The translations under genes were made by a program, and so were the position numbers. A stretch of DNA of 12,089 bases from CAZWUK01 sp964636685 (GTDB lineage Bacteria; Bacillota; Clostridia; Christensenellales; CAG-138). The stretch lies in NCBI GenBank assembly GCA_964636685.1, contig CAZWUK010000064.1, positions 1 to 12,089 of the forward strand, given 5' to 3'. The notes under the pieces are model-generated. The model did no database searches. It saw only the letters and a list, made by a program, of their open reading frames with translations, and had not been told where the DNA came from. Below, one piece after another: positions 6,286-12,089 of the stretch (its first letter is position 1; each line of letters starts with the position of its first letter).

Positions 6286-7176
6286 TTGGAAAAGAAGAAA
6301 GATTTAACGCCGGAGCAGGAGGCGCAGCTCAAAGCTGCAAAGGAGCGTCTGGCAAAGAAGAACGGCGCCGCAGCCAAGGAAAAGGCGCCTGCAAAGAAAA
6401 AAGCGGTCACAAAAGAAAAAGCGCCCAAAAAGGAGCCCGTTGAGCGCGATGAGCCAAAGCAGACTGTATCCACCGGCGGGAAAAAGAGCGTCAAGGGTCT
6501 GCGCATTGGCGCAATCATCCTGTGGGTGCTCGCCATCGCGGCAGAAGTCGGCGCGTTCTTTGCGTTCCGCTATGCCTATGCAAATGGCAATTTCACGCTG
6601 GACCAGCTGGAAATGCAGCTGCTTGTCGGCGCGCTGGTGCTGGATGCGATCTTCTGCATCGTCGCGGCGCAGCTGTGGAAAAAGGCCAACCGCATCAAGC
6701 CGTGCCTCGCGGACAGCAAGTTTGTGCGCACCGTCTGGCATCAGCTGGGCGTAATCATGGTTTTGATCTGCTTTTTGCCCATCGGCATTTTCCTCGCCGT
6801 CAAATCCGACAAGATGGACAAGAAAACCAAGACCATCGTTCTTGCGCTGTGCGCGGCGCTGTTTGTCGGCGCAACCGCAACCTCCATCGATTACCAGCAG
6901 CCCAGCGACGAAGAAGTGGCGCAATTGCAGCAGCAGGCCATCGAAGAGAACGCTGACGGCGTCGTCTACTGGACGCGCTTTGGCAAATCCTATCACTTTG
7001 ACCGCGACTGCTCCTATCTCAAAAACACCAAGGAGGAAAACCTCTTCAGCGGCTCGCTCGACGATGCCTTTGCCGCCAACCGTTGGGACGCCTGCGATCG
7101 CTGCGCCGGCGGCGGAGAGGAAAAGCTCGCCCCGGATGACGCCACGGAGCTTCCCGAAGAAGAACCCGCAGCATAA
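6286..7176 (+). CDS. Uncharacterised four-helix membrane protein with lysine-rich N-terminus and C-terminal His/Cys motif
   Basis: I do not recognise a named function. The 296-residue product has a Lys/Ala/Glu-rich hydrophilic N-terminus (1-70, with AKEKAP/KKKAVTKEKAPKK stretches), then four probable membrane helices (about 73-98, 111-131, 150-172, 183-200), a Gln/Glu-rich linker and a C-terminal motif: VYWTRFGKSYHFDRDC, then WDACDRC (His237, Cys242, Cys270, Cys273), followed by an acidic tail. The His/Cys spacing resembles small metal-site tails found on other Firmicute surface or membrane proteins; zinc is an inference. By the positive-inside rule the basic N-terminus is cytoplasmic, and four helices would place the C-terminus there too. 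The TTG at 6286 is preferred because GGGGGA lies 8 bases upstream. The in-frame ATG at 6232 has no ribosome binding site and sits at the predicted transcript start. It appears to be a single-gene transcript ending at the hairpins after 7200. Confidence 0.8.
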   Translation: MEKKKDLTPEQEAQLKAAKERLAKKNGAAAKEKAPAKKKAVTKEKAPKKEPVERDEPKQTVSTGGKKSVKGLRIGAIILWVLAIAAEVGAFFAFRYAYANGNFTLDQLEMQLLVGALVLDAIFCIVAAQLWKKANRIKPCLADSKFVRTVWHQLGVIMVLICFLPIGIFLAVKSDKMDKKTKTIVLALCAALFVGATATSIDYQQPSDEEVAQLQQQAIEENADGVVYWTRFGKSYHFDRDCSYLKNTKEENLFSGSLDDAFAANRWDACDRCAGGGEEKLAPDDATELPEEEPAA

Positions 7177-7200
7177 CAACAACCAAAATACGCTTTCGCA

Positions 7201-7251
7201 CAAGAGGGCATAGCAAACGCTACAGCCCTCTTGTCTTATCGAAAGACTTTT
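7201..7251 (+). terminator. Hairpin pair ending the membrane protein transcript
   Basis: CAAGAGGGC (7201-7209) pairs perfectly with GCCCTCTTG (7225-7233), with a smaller TAGC/GCTA stem inside. A second hairpin, GTCTT-ATCGA-AAGAC (7233-7247), is followed by TTTTGTT. Together they make a plausible terminator, although the U-tract is short. Confidence 0.65.
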
Positions 7252-7279
7252 GTTGTTCGACGGGACAAGTGTTTTTTGC

Positions 7280-7303
7280 CTATTTAAATAGATCTCTAAA
7301 TAG
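7280..7303. promoter_or_regulatory. SdpR-type operator, upstream copy
   Basis: This 24-bp site has half-sites CTATTTAA (7280-7287) and CTAAATAG (7296-7303) separated by 8 bases. It lies immediately upstream of the -35 box. It shares half-site sequence and spacing with the copy at 7336. Binding by the adjacent ArsR-family protein is inferred. Confidence 0.7.
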
Positions 7304-7306
7304 TGA

Positions 7307-7335
7307 TTGCATTTCCGTTGTCCGTATGCTATATT
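7307..7335 (+). promoter_or_regulatory. sdpR-sdpI promoter
   Basis: TTGCAT (7307-7312) and an extended -10, TGC-TATATT (TG 7327-7328, hexamer 7330-7335), are 17 bases apart. The promoter fits exactly between the two operator copies, so occupancy of either or both would block polymerase. Confidence 0.75.
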
Positions 7336-7359
7336 CTATTTAGATCAATTTCTAAATAG
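7336..7359. promoter_or_regulatory. SdpR-type operator, downstream copy
   Basis: CTATTTAG (7336-7343) and CTAAATAG (7352-7359) form a perfect inverted repeat with an 8-base spacer. It begins at the base after the -10 box and covers the transcription start. It is 56 bp centre to centre from the upstream copy. Confidence 0.75.
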
Positions 7360-7379
7360 TTTTCAAAGGAGGTGCGGCC

Positions 7380-7655
7380 ATGCCTTTTGCCGATACTTTC
7401 CGGGCGCTTTCCGATCCCGTCAGACGCGAAATCCTCGTGATGCTGCGAGACGGAAAAAAATCCGCCGGTGAAATTGCAAGCGCCTTTTCTATCACCGGCG
7501 CATCAGTCTCCTATCACCTCACACAGCTCAAAAAGGCGGGGCTTATCACGGAAAGCAAGTATAAAAACTATGTTTTCTACACGCTCAACGCCTCGGTCTT
7601 TGAAGAAGTCATGCTATGGTTTTCGCAGTTTGGAGGAAATAATGATGAAAAATAA
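7380..7655 (+). CDS. sdpR: ArsR/SdpR-family winged-helix transcriptional repressor
   Basis: This 91-residue protein has an ArsR-type DNA-binding fold: FRALSDPVRREILVML (7-22) is the typical first helix region, and the helix-turn-helix lies at about 28-52 with recognition-helix sequence ITGASVSYHLTQLKKAGLI. A short wing follows (ESKYKNYVFYTLN). It has no Cys-rich metal site, so it is not a classical arsenic sensor. The downstream SdpI-like gene overlaps its end, matching the sdpR-sdpI operon organisation of Bacillus, in which SdpR represses its own operon and membrane SdpI relieves it when toxin is bound. The start is fixed by AGGAGG 7 bases upstream. Two matching inverted repeats flank its promoter, supporting autoregulation. 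Confidence 0.88.
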   Translation: MPFADTFRALSDPVRREILVMLRDGKKSAGEIASAFSITGASVSYHLTQLKKAGLITESKYKNYVFYTLNASVFEEVMLWFSQFGGNNDEK

Positions 7656-8280
7656 ATCAACCGTTCTGTCCACAATCGTGTGCCTGCTGCCGATCGTCCT
7701 CTCCGTCGTGCTCTATGCACGCCTGCCTGAGCAGATCGCCATTCACTTTGACAATGCCGGTACGCCGGACAGCTTTGTGCCAAAGGCCGTGGCGGCGTTC
7801 GGACTGCCCGTGTTTTTGGCCGCCATCAATCTGTATTCGCATTTTCGGGTTACGCAAGACCCTAAAAACGAAAATGCCGCCGTCTCACTCAAGACCTTCT
7901 CCCAATGGCTTGTGCCGCTGTTGTCCGTCGTACTCCTGCCCGCTACGCTCTTTCTCTCGATGGGCGCGAACATCCCCATCGTGCTGATTGCACAGGCGCT
8001 TGCAGGTGTAATCGTGGTCATATTCGGCAATTACCTGCCCAAGTGCAAAAGCAACTACACCATCGGCGTCAAGCTGCCATGGACGCTGGACAACGAGGAA
8101 AACTGGAACAAAACGCATCGTTTTTCGTGGTTTGTCTTTGTCATCGGCGGCGTCATCCTGCTGGTCAACGCCTTCTGGATGAATCTTTGGTATCTCGTCG
8201 TCGGCATGATCGTGCTGCTTGCCGCGCTACCGGTACTCTATTCTTCCCTGCTGTACCAAAAGCAAAAGAAAGCGGCATAG
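7642..8280 (+). CDS. sdpI: SdpI-family membrane protein (putative immunity/signal protein)
   Basis: The 212-residue protein has about six membrane helices. Its N-terminal DUF1648-like part shows YARLPEQIAIHFDNAGTPD (25-43), and the later SdpI segment shows the characteristic IGVKLPWTLDNEENWNKTHR (141-160). In Bacillus subtilis SdpI protects against the SdpC toxin and sequesters SdpR at the membrane; the same role here is inferred from family and operon. No sdpC-like toxin or sdpAB gene is in the window, so it may serve as immunity against other strains or in envelope stress. GGAGG (7632-7636) precedes two consecutive ATGs. The second (7645) has the better 8-base spacing, so the true start may be 3 bases downstream. 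The gene overlaps the end of sdpR by 14 bases. Confidence 0.88.
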   Translation: MMKNKSTVLSTIVCLLPIVLSVVLYARLPEQIAIHFDNAGTPDSFVPKAVAAFGLPVFLAAINLYSHFRVTQDPKNENAAVSLKTFSQWLVPLLSVVLLPATLFLSMGANIPIVLIAQALAGVIVVIFGNYLPKCKSNYTIGVKLPWTLDNEENWNKTHRFSWFVFVIGGVILLVNAFWMNLWYLVVGMIVLLAALPVLYSSLLYQKQKKAA

Positions 8281-8318
8281 CGATCCGCGCGGCTTGTGCA
8301 ACAAAAAATCTATATCCG

Positions 8319-8350
8319 AAAGGGGCCGCTTTTGCTGCGGCCTCTTTTTT
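8319..8350 (+). terminator. Rho-independent terminator of sdpR-sdpI
   Basis: AAAGGGGCCGC (8319-8329) pairs with GCGGCCTCTTT (8337-8347) around a 7-base loop, with one G-T wobble. The stem runs into a T tract ending at 8350. It is the strongest terminator in the window apart from that of the tRNA. Confidence 0.9.
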
Positions 8351-8376
8351 GCCCTCTGCAGCAAAGCATCAATGTA

Positions 8377-8385
8377 TGCTATAAT
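8377..8385 (+). promoter_or_regulatory. Extended -10 promoter of cyuA
   Basis: TGC-TATAAT (TG 8377-8378, hexamer 8380-8385) is a perfect extended -10. No good -35 is seen 16-18 bases upstream, which fits an extended -10 promoter. It lies 43 bases before the start codon. Confidence 0.7.
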
Positions 8386-8427
8386 AAACAAAAGCATTTC
8401 CCGCACAACAAGGAGGCGCTGACCGTC

Positions 8428-9702
8428 ATGCTCGACAAATCCATAACCGATGCGTATTACACCATTTTACAAGAAGAATTGCTCCCTGCAACGGGCTGCA
8501 CCGAACCGATTGCCATCGCCTACTGTGCGGCAACGGCCCGGCAGGTACTAGATGCGCTGCCAACGCGCGTGGAGATCGCCGTCAGCGGAAATATCTTAAA
8601 GAACGTCAAGAGCGTCGTCGTCCCCAACACGGACGGGCGCAAGGGGATCGCCGCCGCGGCGGCGGCCGGGATTGTCGCCGGAAACGCCCGCCGTCAGCTG
8701 CAGGTCATTGCCGAGATCACACCGGAACAGCTGCGCGATCTTGACGCTTTTTTGAACGATACGCCCATCGCGATCCGCTGTTCTGACAGCGAGCTGATAT
8801 TTGACATCGACATGACTGTTTTTTCCGATGCACACTCGGCACGGGTGCGCATTGCAAACCACCACACCAACATCGTCCGCATTGAGCGCGACGGGACGCA
8901 GCAAATAGCGCAGGACGTTGCCGAAGCCGCCGAGGAAAATCTTTGCGACAAGTCCCCTCTCAACGTGCGCGACATCGTGGAATTTGCGGACACGGCAGAT
9001 CTTGCCCCCGTCATCGACCTGCTGCGCCGCCAAATCACCTATAACAGCGCCATCGCCGAAGCCGGCATTCACGGCAACTACGGCGCAAATGTCGGTCGGG
9101 TGCTTTTTCAGGACTTCGGTTCGGACATCCGCAACGAGGCGCGCGCCTATGCCGCTGCCGGATCGGACGCCCGTATGAGCGGCTGCGATATGCCGGTGGT
9201 CATTCTCTCCGGTTCGGGCAATCAGGGTATCACTGCCTCCGTCCCCGTGATTCGGTACGCAAAGCATCTGGGCGTATCGGAAGACGCGCTGTTTCGGGCG
9301 CTCATAGTCTCCGATCTTGTAACCATCCATCAAAAAACAGGCATTGGGCGGCTTTCCGCTTTTTGCGGCGCGGTCTGCGCAGGCTGTGGCGCGGGCGCCG
9401 GCATTGCCTACCTGTACGGTGGCGGCTATGATGCCGTAGCGCATACGGTGGTCAATGCGCTTGCCATCATCTCCGGTATCGTCTGCGACGGTGCAAAGCC
9501 GTCCTGCGCGGCAAAGATCGCCACCGCCGTCGAAGCCGGTATTCTTGGCTACCATATGTACCAGAACGGACAGCAATTCTACGGCGGCGACGGCATCGTG
9601 GTCAAGGGCGTGGACAACACCATAAAAAATGTCGGGAGGCTCGCCAAATGCGGCATGCGCGCCACCGACGAGGAAATCATCAAGATTATGCTGGAAAAGT
9701 AG
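8428..9702 (+). CDS. cyuA: L-cysteine desulfidase family protein (UPF0597, CyuA/YhaM type)
   Basis: CyuA-family proteins are oxygen-sensitive [4Fe-4S] enzymes that break L-cysteine down to pyruvate, ammonia and sulfide. The 424-residue protein shows the family marks: LLPATGCTEPIAIAY with Cys24, NHHTNIV (144-150), SGSGNQGITASVPV (261-274), GRLSAFCGAVCAGCGAGAG with Cys313/317/320, and CDGAKPSCAAK with Cys353/360. By comparison with the archaeal desulfidase, Cys24, one of 313-320, and 353/360 are the likely cluster and catalytic cysteines. A relation to the L-serine dehydratase alpha fold is known. AGGAGG (8411-8416) lies 11 bases before the ATG, slightly far but the only good candidate. An in-frame frame extends upstream through the terminator and promoter and is not coding. 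It appears monocistronic. Serine deamination is an alternative activity; the assignment to this family is firm, the substrate less so. Confidence 0.9.
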   Translation: MLDKSITDAYYTILQEELLPATGCTEPIAIAYCAATARQVLDALPTRVEIAVSGNILKNVKSVVVPNTDGRKGIAAAAAAGIVAGNARRQLQVIAEITPEQLRDLDAFLNDTPIAIRCSDSELIFDIDMTVFSDAHSARVRIANHHTNIVRIERDGTQQIAQDVAEAAEENLCDKSPLNVRDIVEFADTADLAPVIDLLRRQITYNSAIAEAGIHGNYGANVGRVLFQDFGSDIRNEARAYAAAGSDARMSGCDMPVVILSGSGNQGITASVPVIRYAKHLGVSEDALFRALIVSDLVTIHQKTGIGRLSAFCGAVCAGCGAGAGIAYLYGGGYDAVAHTVVNALAIISGIVCDGAKPSCAAKIATAVEAGILGYHMYQNGQQFYGGDGIVVKGVDNTIKNVGRLAKCGMRATDEEIIKIMLEK

Positions 9703-9819
9703 CTTTTTCAGGTCGCAATATGCTGTATGCGCGGATATCCACCTCCGCATCCCCGGATTGCGATCCGCAACGCGCAAATATTCGATCTTTCGGAACCACT
9801 TTTCCCGCTGCCGAGGATA

Positions 9820-9828
9820 TGCTATACT
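9820..9828 (+). promoter_or_regulatory. Extended -10 promoter of yhhN-rmuC
   Basis: TGC-TATACT (TG 9820-9821, hexamer 9823-9828) lies 36 bases before the TTG start at 9865. The -35 region is poor (T-rich only). The position of the promoter rules out the longer open frame that begins at 9727. Confidence 0.65.
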
Positions 9829-9864
9829 GAGTCAACGACTATTACTTCCGAGGGGGATACCGGC

Positions 9865-10530
9865 TTGCCATATTTGTTTATCACGTTGTTTGTTATCGTG
9901 ACCGGCGCCCATCTTTACGCCTGCTACCCGCCGGTGCACGACCGTCTGCGCCGCTGCACCAAGGTGCTGCTTATGCCCTTGCTTGCGGGCTGCTATGCCG
10001 CCTGCGCGCAGTCTGTCTCGTGGCTGGTGTTTCTTGGCATCGCGTTCGGCTTCATCGGCGACGTGATGCTGCTGCTTCCGGAAAAGAAAAAATATTTCCT
10101 GTTCGGGCTGGTCGCATTCGGGGTCGGGCACCTTCTGTATTCGATCTATTTTCTGTCGCGGCTGGACGGGCAATCCAGAGCGCCGCTTATTCTGATCGTC
10201 ACGCTGCTTTATCTTGCCGCAGCCGCTTGTCAAATGTACATATTGCGCAAGGGACTGCGCCGCAAGATGGCCATTGCCACCGCCTGTTACATGGTCATTA
10301 TTTCGTTGATGAGCATCTCCGCGCTGCTGTTTGCCGTATCGCACGCAAGCTTTGGCGGTTGGGTGGTGTTTTTCGGATCGCTGCTGTTCCTCTTATCCGA
10401 CAGCGTCCTGTCTACAATCACCTTCCTGCCGGAGAAGAACTTTTCCTTCAGCTACCTTGCGGTGATGGGAACCTATATCGCGGCGCAGGCCTGTATCGCT
10501 TTCGGCCTTGCCGCCATGGGAGGAATTTAA
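9865..10530 (+). CDS. YhhN/TMEM86-family membrane protein (lysoplasmalogenase-like)
   Basis: The 221-residue protein is almost entirely hydrophobic, with seven to eight probable membrane helices. It carries the family marks FGFIGDVMLLLPEKK (61-75), GHLLYSIYF (88-96), LFLLSDSVLS (174-183) and a C-terminal TYIAAQ. Characterised members hydrolyse the vinyl-ether bond of lysoplasmalogens. Many anaerobic Clostridia make plasmalogens, so a role in their turnover is plausible but not shown. The TTG at 9865 is chosen because GAGGGGGA lies 8 bases upstream and the promoter is at 9820-9828. The resulting length agrees with the family, while the ATG at 9727 would add 46 non-conserved residues and lie before the promoter. 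It is followed after 1 base by rmuC. Confidence 0.85.
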   Translation: MPYLFITLFVIVTGAHLYACYPPVHDRLRRCTKVLLMPLLAGCYAACAQSVSWLVFLGIAFGFIGDVMLLLPEKKKYFLFGLVAFGVGHLLYSIYFLSRLDGQSRAPLILIVTLLYLAAAACQMYILRKGLRRKMAIATACYMVIISLMSISALLFAVSHASFGGWVVFFGSLLFLLSDSVLSTITFLPEKNFSFSYLAVMGTYIAAQACIAFGLAAMGGI

Positions 10531-10531
10531 C

Positions 10532-11806
10532 TTGGAACTAGCTACTCTGCTTCTTGCCGCGGTATGCGCCATACTGCTCGCGTTCGTCCTGTTTTTTTTA
10601 CTGCGCCTGTCCAAAGACAATGCGGTGGAGGACGAAGTGGAGCGTCTCAAGCGGGAGCTGTCCCAGTCGCAAGGTCAACTGCGTCAGGAACTGACCAACA
10701 TCGTGCAGACCTCCGTTTCGGCGCTCGGCGGCATGATCGCGGAAAATCAGCGCTTCTCCGCCTCCCGTTCCGAGGAACGGTTCAAAACCTTTGAAACCAC
10801 CAACGAGCACAAGCTCGACGCCATCCGCGAAACGGTGGAGCGCCGGCTTGTCGTATTGCAGCAAGACAACAATCAGCGGCTGGAAGAAATGCGCCAGGTC
10901 GTGGACGAAAAGCTTCAAAAGACGCTGGAGACAAAAATGACGCAGTCCTTCCGCATCGTTTCGGAGCGGCTGGAGCAGGTCTACAAGGGACTTGGTGAAA
11001 TGCAGACGCTCGCCACCGGCGTGGGCGACCTGAAAAAGGTGCTTGCCAACGTAAAAACCCGCGGCATCCTTGGCGAGATCCAGCTTGGCGCCATCCTTGA
11101 GGAGATTCTCTCGCCAGAGCAGTACGCCACAAACGTCGTCACAAAGCACGTCGGAGCAGAACGCGTCGAGTATGCCGTCAAACTCCCGACGGAGGATGGC
11201 GATCCGATCTATCTGCCCATCGATTCCAAATTCCCCGGCGACCTGTACGGGGCGCTGCAGGACGCGTATGAATCCGGCTCTCCCGAGCAGGTGCGAAGCG
11301 CGGCGGCACAGCTGATCTCCCGTATCAAGTCCGAAGCAAAGGACATCCGCGACAAATACATCGATCCGCCGTACACGACGGAGTTTGCGGTCATGTTTCT
11401 TCCGTTTGAGGGGCTCTATGCGGAGGTCGTCAACCGTGGACTTTTGGAAGAATTGCAGCGCACCTATCGCGTCAATATCGCAGGGCCTTCCACGATGGCC
11501 GCTCTGCTCAACAGTCTTCAAATGGGCTTTCGAACCTTCGCGCTGCAAAAGCGCAGCGGTGAGGTGTGGCAGGTACTGGGTGCGGTGCGAACGGAATTTG
11601 AGCGGTTTGGCAGCACGCTGGAAAGCTCGCAAAAGCGCCTGATGCAGGTCAACAACGATCTGGATCAGCTGATCGGTACGCGCTCTCGCGCGATCATGCG
11701 AAAGCTTCGGGACGTAGAACGCATGGATGACGCCGTCTCTTCGCGCCTTTTGAATACCGCAGATGTCGATGTTGACGACGAGCCTTCCAATGATGGCAAC
11801 GAATGA
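10532..11806 (+). CDS. rmuC: DNA recombination protein RmuC family
   Basis: RmuC proteins are nuclease-fold proteins that limit inversions between short repeats. The 424-residue product has an N-terminal membrane anchor (about 3-25), a long coiled coil (about 30-170) and a PD-(D/E)XK-like domain. The last shows RGILGEIQLGAIL (177-189), LPIDSKFPGDLY with the D-x-K pair Asp231/Lys233, IDPPYTTEFAVMFLPFEGLYAEV (277-299), and NIAGPSTMAALLNSL (315-329). The acidic C-terminal tail is not conserved. I start it at the TTG at 10532, with GGGAGG 8 bases upstream inside the end of yhhN; this places Met-Glu-Leu just before the anchor helix. The 1-base gap from yhhN indicates one transcript. No terminator is clear after the stop. 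The function is inferred from the family. Confidence 0.93.
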   Translation: MELATLLLAAVCAILLAFVLFFLLRLSKDNAVEDEVERLKRELSQSQGQLRQELTNIVQTSVSALGGMIAENQRFSASRSEERFKTFETTNEHKLDAIRETVERRLVVLQQDNNQRLEEMRQVVDEKLQKTLETKMTQSFRIVSERLEQVYKGLGEMQTLATGVGDLKKVLANVKTRGILGEIQLGAILEEILSPEQYATNVVTKHVGAERVEYAVKLPTEDGDPIYLPIDSKFPGDLYGALQDAYESGSPEQVRSAAAQLISRIKSEAKDIRDKYIDPPYTTEFAVMFLPFEGLYAEVVNRGLLEELQRTYRVNIAGPSTMAALLNSLQMGFRTFALQKRSGEVWQVLGAVRTEFERFGSTLESSQKRLMQVNNDLDQLIGTRSRAIMRKLRDVERMDDAVSSRLLNTADVDVDDEPSNDGNE

Positions 11807-11840
11807 CGTGCTCTTTTTGCAGTATTTTTTGTAAATATGC

Positions 11841-11869
11841 TTGCAAAGCGTGTCACTCTTTTGTATAAT
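11841..11869 (+). promoter_or_regulatory. tRNA-Thr promoter
   Basis: TTGCAA (11841-11846) and TATAAT (11864-11869) are separated by 17 bases. The transcript would begin near 11876, leaving a GC-rich 5' leader of about 87 nt to be removed by RNase P. The leader contains short GC stems (for example GCGG...CCGC) but nothing that I recognise. Confidence 0.8.
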
Positions 11870-11962
11870 AGGTTCGTTGCGAATGCCGAAGCCGCTCGGT
11901 TTGCGGTGCGCTCCGCAGGAAAGAAAGCGCTCTGCGCCAAAGCGTTGGGCGAAAAGAATTCT

Positions 11963-12038
11963 GCTGATATAGCTCAGCTGGTAGAGCGCGTCATTGGTAA
12001 TGACGAGGTCCCCGGTCCGAATCCGGGTATCAGCTCCA
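11963..12038 (+). tRNA. tRNA-Thr (anticodon GGT)
   Basis: The 76-nt sequence folds as a complete cloverleaf. The acceptor arms GCTGATA and TATCAGC pair perfectly; the D-arm is GCTC/GAGC; the anticodon stem CGTCA/TGACG encloses the loop TTGGTAA, giving anticodon GGT. The T-arm is CCCGG/CCGGG with loop TCCGAAT. The discriminator is T and CCA is encoded. It has its own promoter and terminator, so it is transcribed alone. Confidence 0.97.
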
Positions 12039-12039
12039 G

Positions 12040-12071
12040 AAAAAAAGAATCCCGCAGGATTCTTTTTTTTT
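12040..12071 (+). terminator. Rho-independent terminator after tRNA-Thr
   Basis: GAATCC (12047-12052) and GGATTC (12057-12062) form a stem with loop CGCA, extended by an A-run pairing with the following T-run. The T tract runs to 12071. The symmetric A and T runs suggest it could also work in the opposite direction. Confidence 0.92.
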
Positions 12072-12089
12072 GTATGCTGATTTGTGGCA

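Noticed and set aside
8596..9777. Long open frame antisense to cyuA
   Set aside because: No ribosome binding site or family match; the opposite strand encodes a protein with conserved motifs over the same span.
10598..11632. Long open frame antisense to rmuC
   Set aside because: It is a reverse-strand shadow of the conserved rmuC gene without its own start signals.
1..12089. CRISPR array, insertion sequence, prophage or integrase signs
   Set aside because: No regularly spaced repeats, transposase or integrase-like protein, or terminal inverted repeats with target duplications were found. The tRNA-Thr gene is a possible integration site in general, but no attachment repeat is visible in the short flank available.

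Overview
The window looks like ordinary chromosome from an anaerobic, low-oxygen-lifestyle Firmicute, most likely a gut Clostridium-class organism of moderate to high GC. This is an inference from the gene set (tungsten-type aldehyde oxidoreductase, polyferredoxin, cysteine desulfidase, SdpR/SdpI pair, YhhN lysoplasmalogenase-like protein), strong AGGAGG ribosome binding sites, frequent TTG starts and extended -10 promoters. No phage, transposase, CRISPR or other mobile element was seen.

Layout, left to right. Positions 1-197 are a GC-rich, hairpin-forming non-coding stretch downstream of glmS. The minus strand carries trpB (3404-2172) followed by glmS (2027-198). glmS has its own perfect-consensus promoter just after trpB. 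From a divergent promoter region (about 3440-3540) the plus strand carries a three-gene operon: a four-cluster ferredoxin (3590-4012), an aldehyde:ferredoxin oxidoreductase (AOR) family large subunit (4009-5889) and a MoaD/ThiS-like sulfur carrier (5891-6139). These three genes overlap or nearly touch and read as one functional unit: cofactor sulfur donor, tungsto/molybdo-pterin catalytic subunit and electron-transfer subunit.

Next is a single gene for a four-helix membrane protein with a lysine-rich N-terminus and a C-terminal His/Cys metal-site-like motif (6286-7176). It is followed by an autoregulated-looking sdpR-sdpI pair (7380-8280), whose promoter is bracketed by two copies of the same 24-bp inverted-repeat operator. 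After a strong terminator come a cyuA-type L-cysteine desulfidase (8428-9702), then a yhhN-rmuC pair (9865-11806), and finally tRNA-Thr(GGT) (11963-12038) with its own promoter and terminator.

The most interesting items are the compact AOR operon, the duplicated SdpR-type operator, the uncharacterised membrane protein with its promoter palindrome, and the orphan trpB. I do not see a clearly new multi-gene defence or mobile system.
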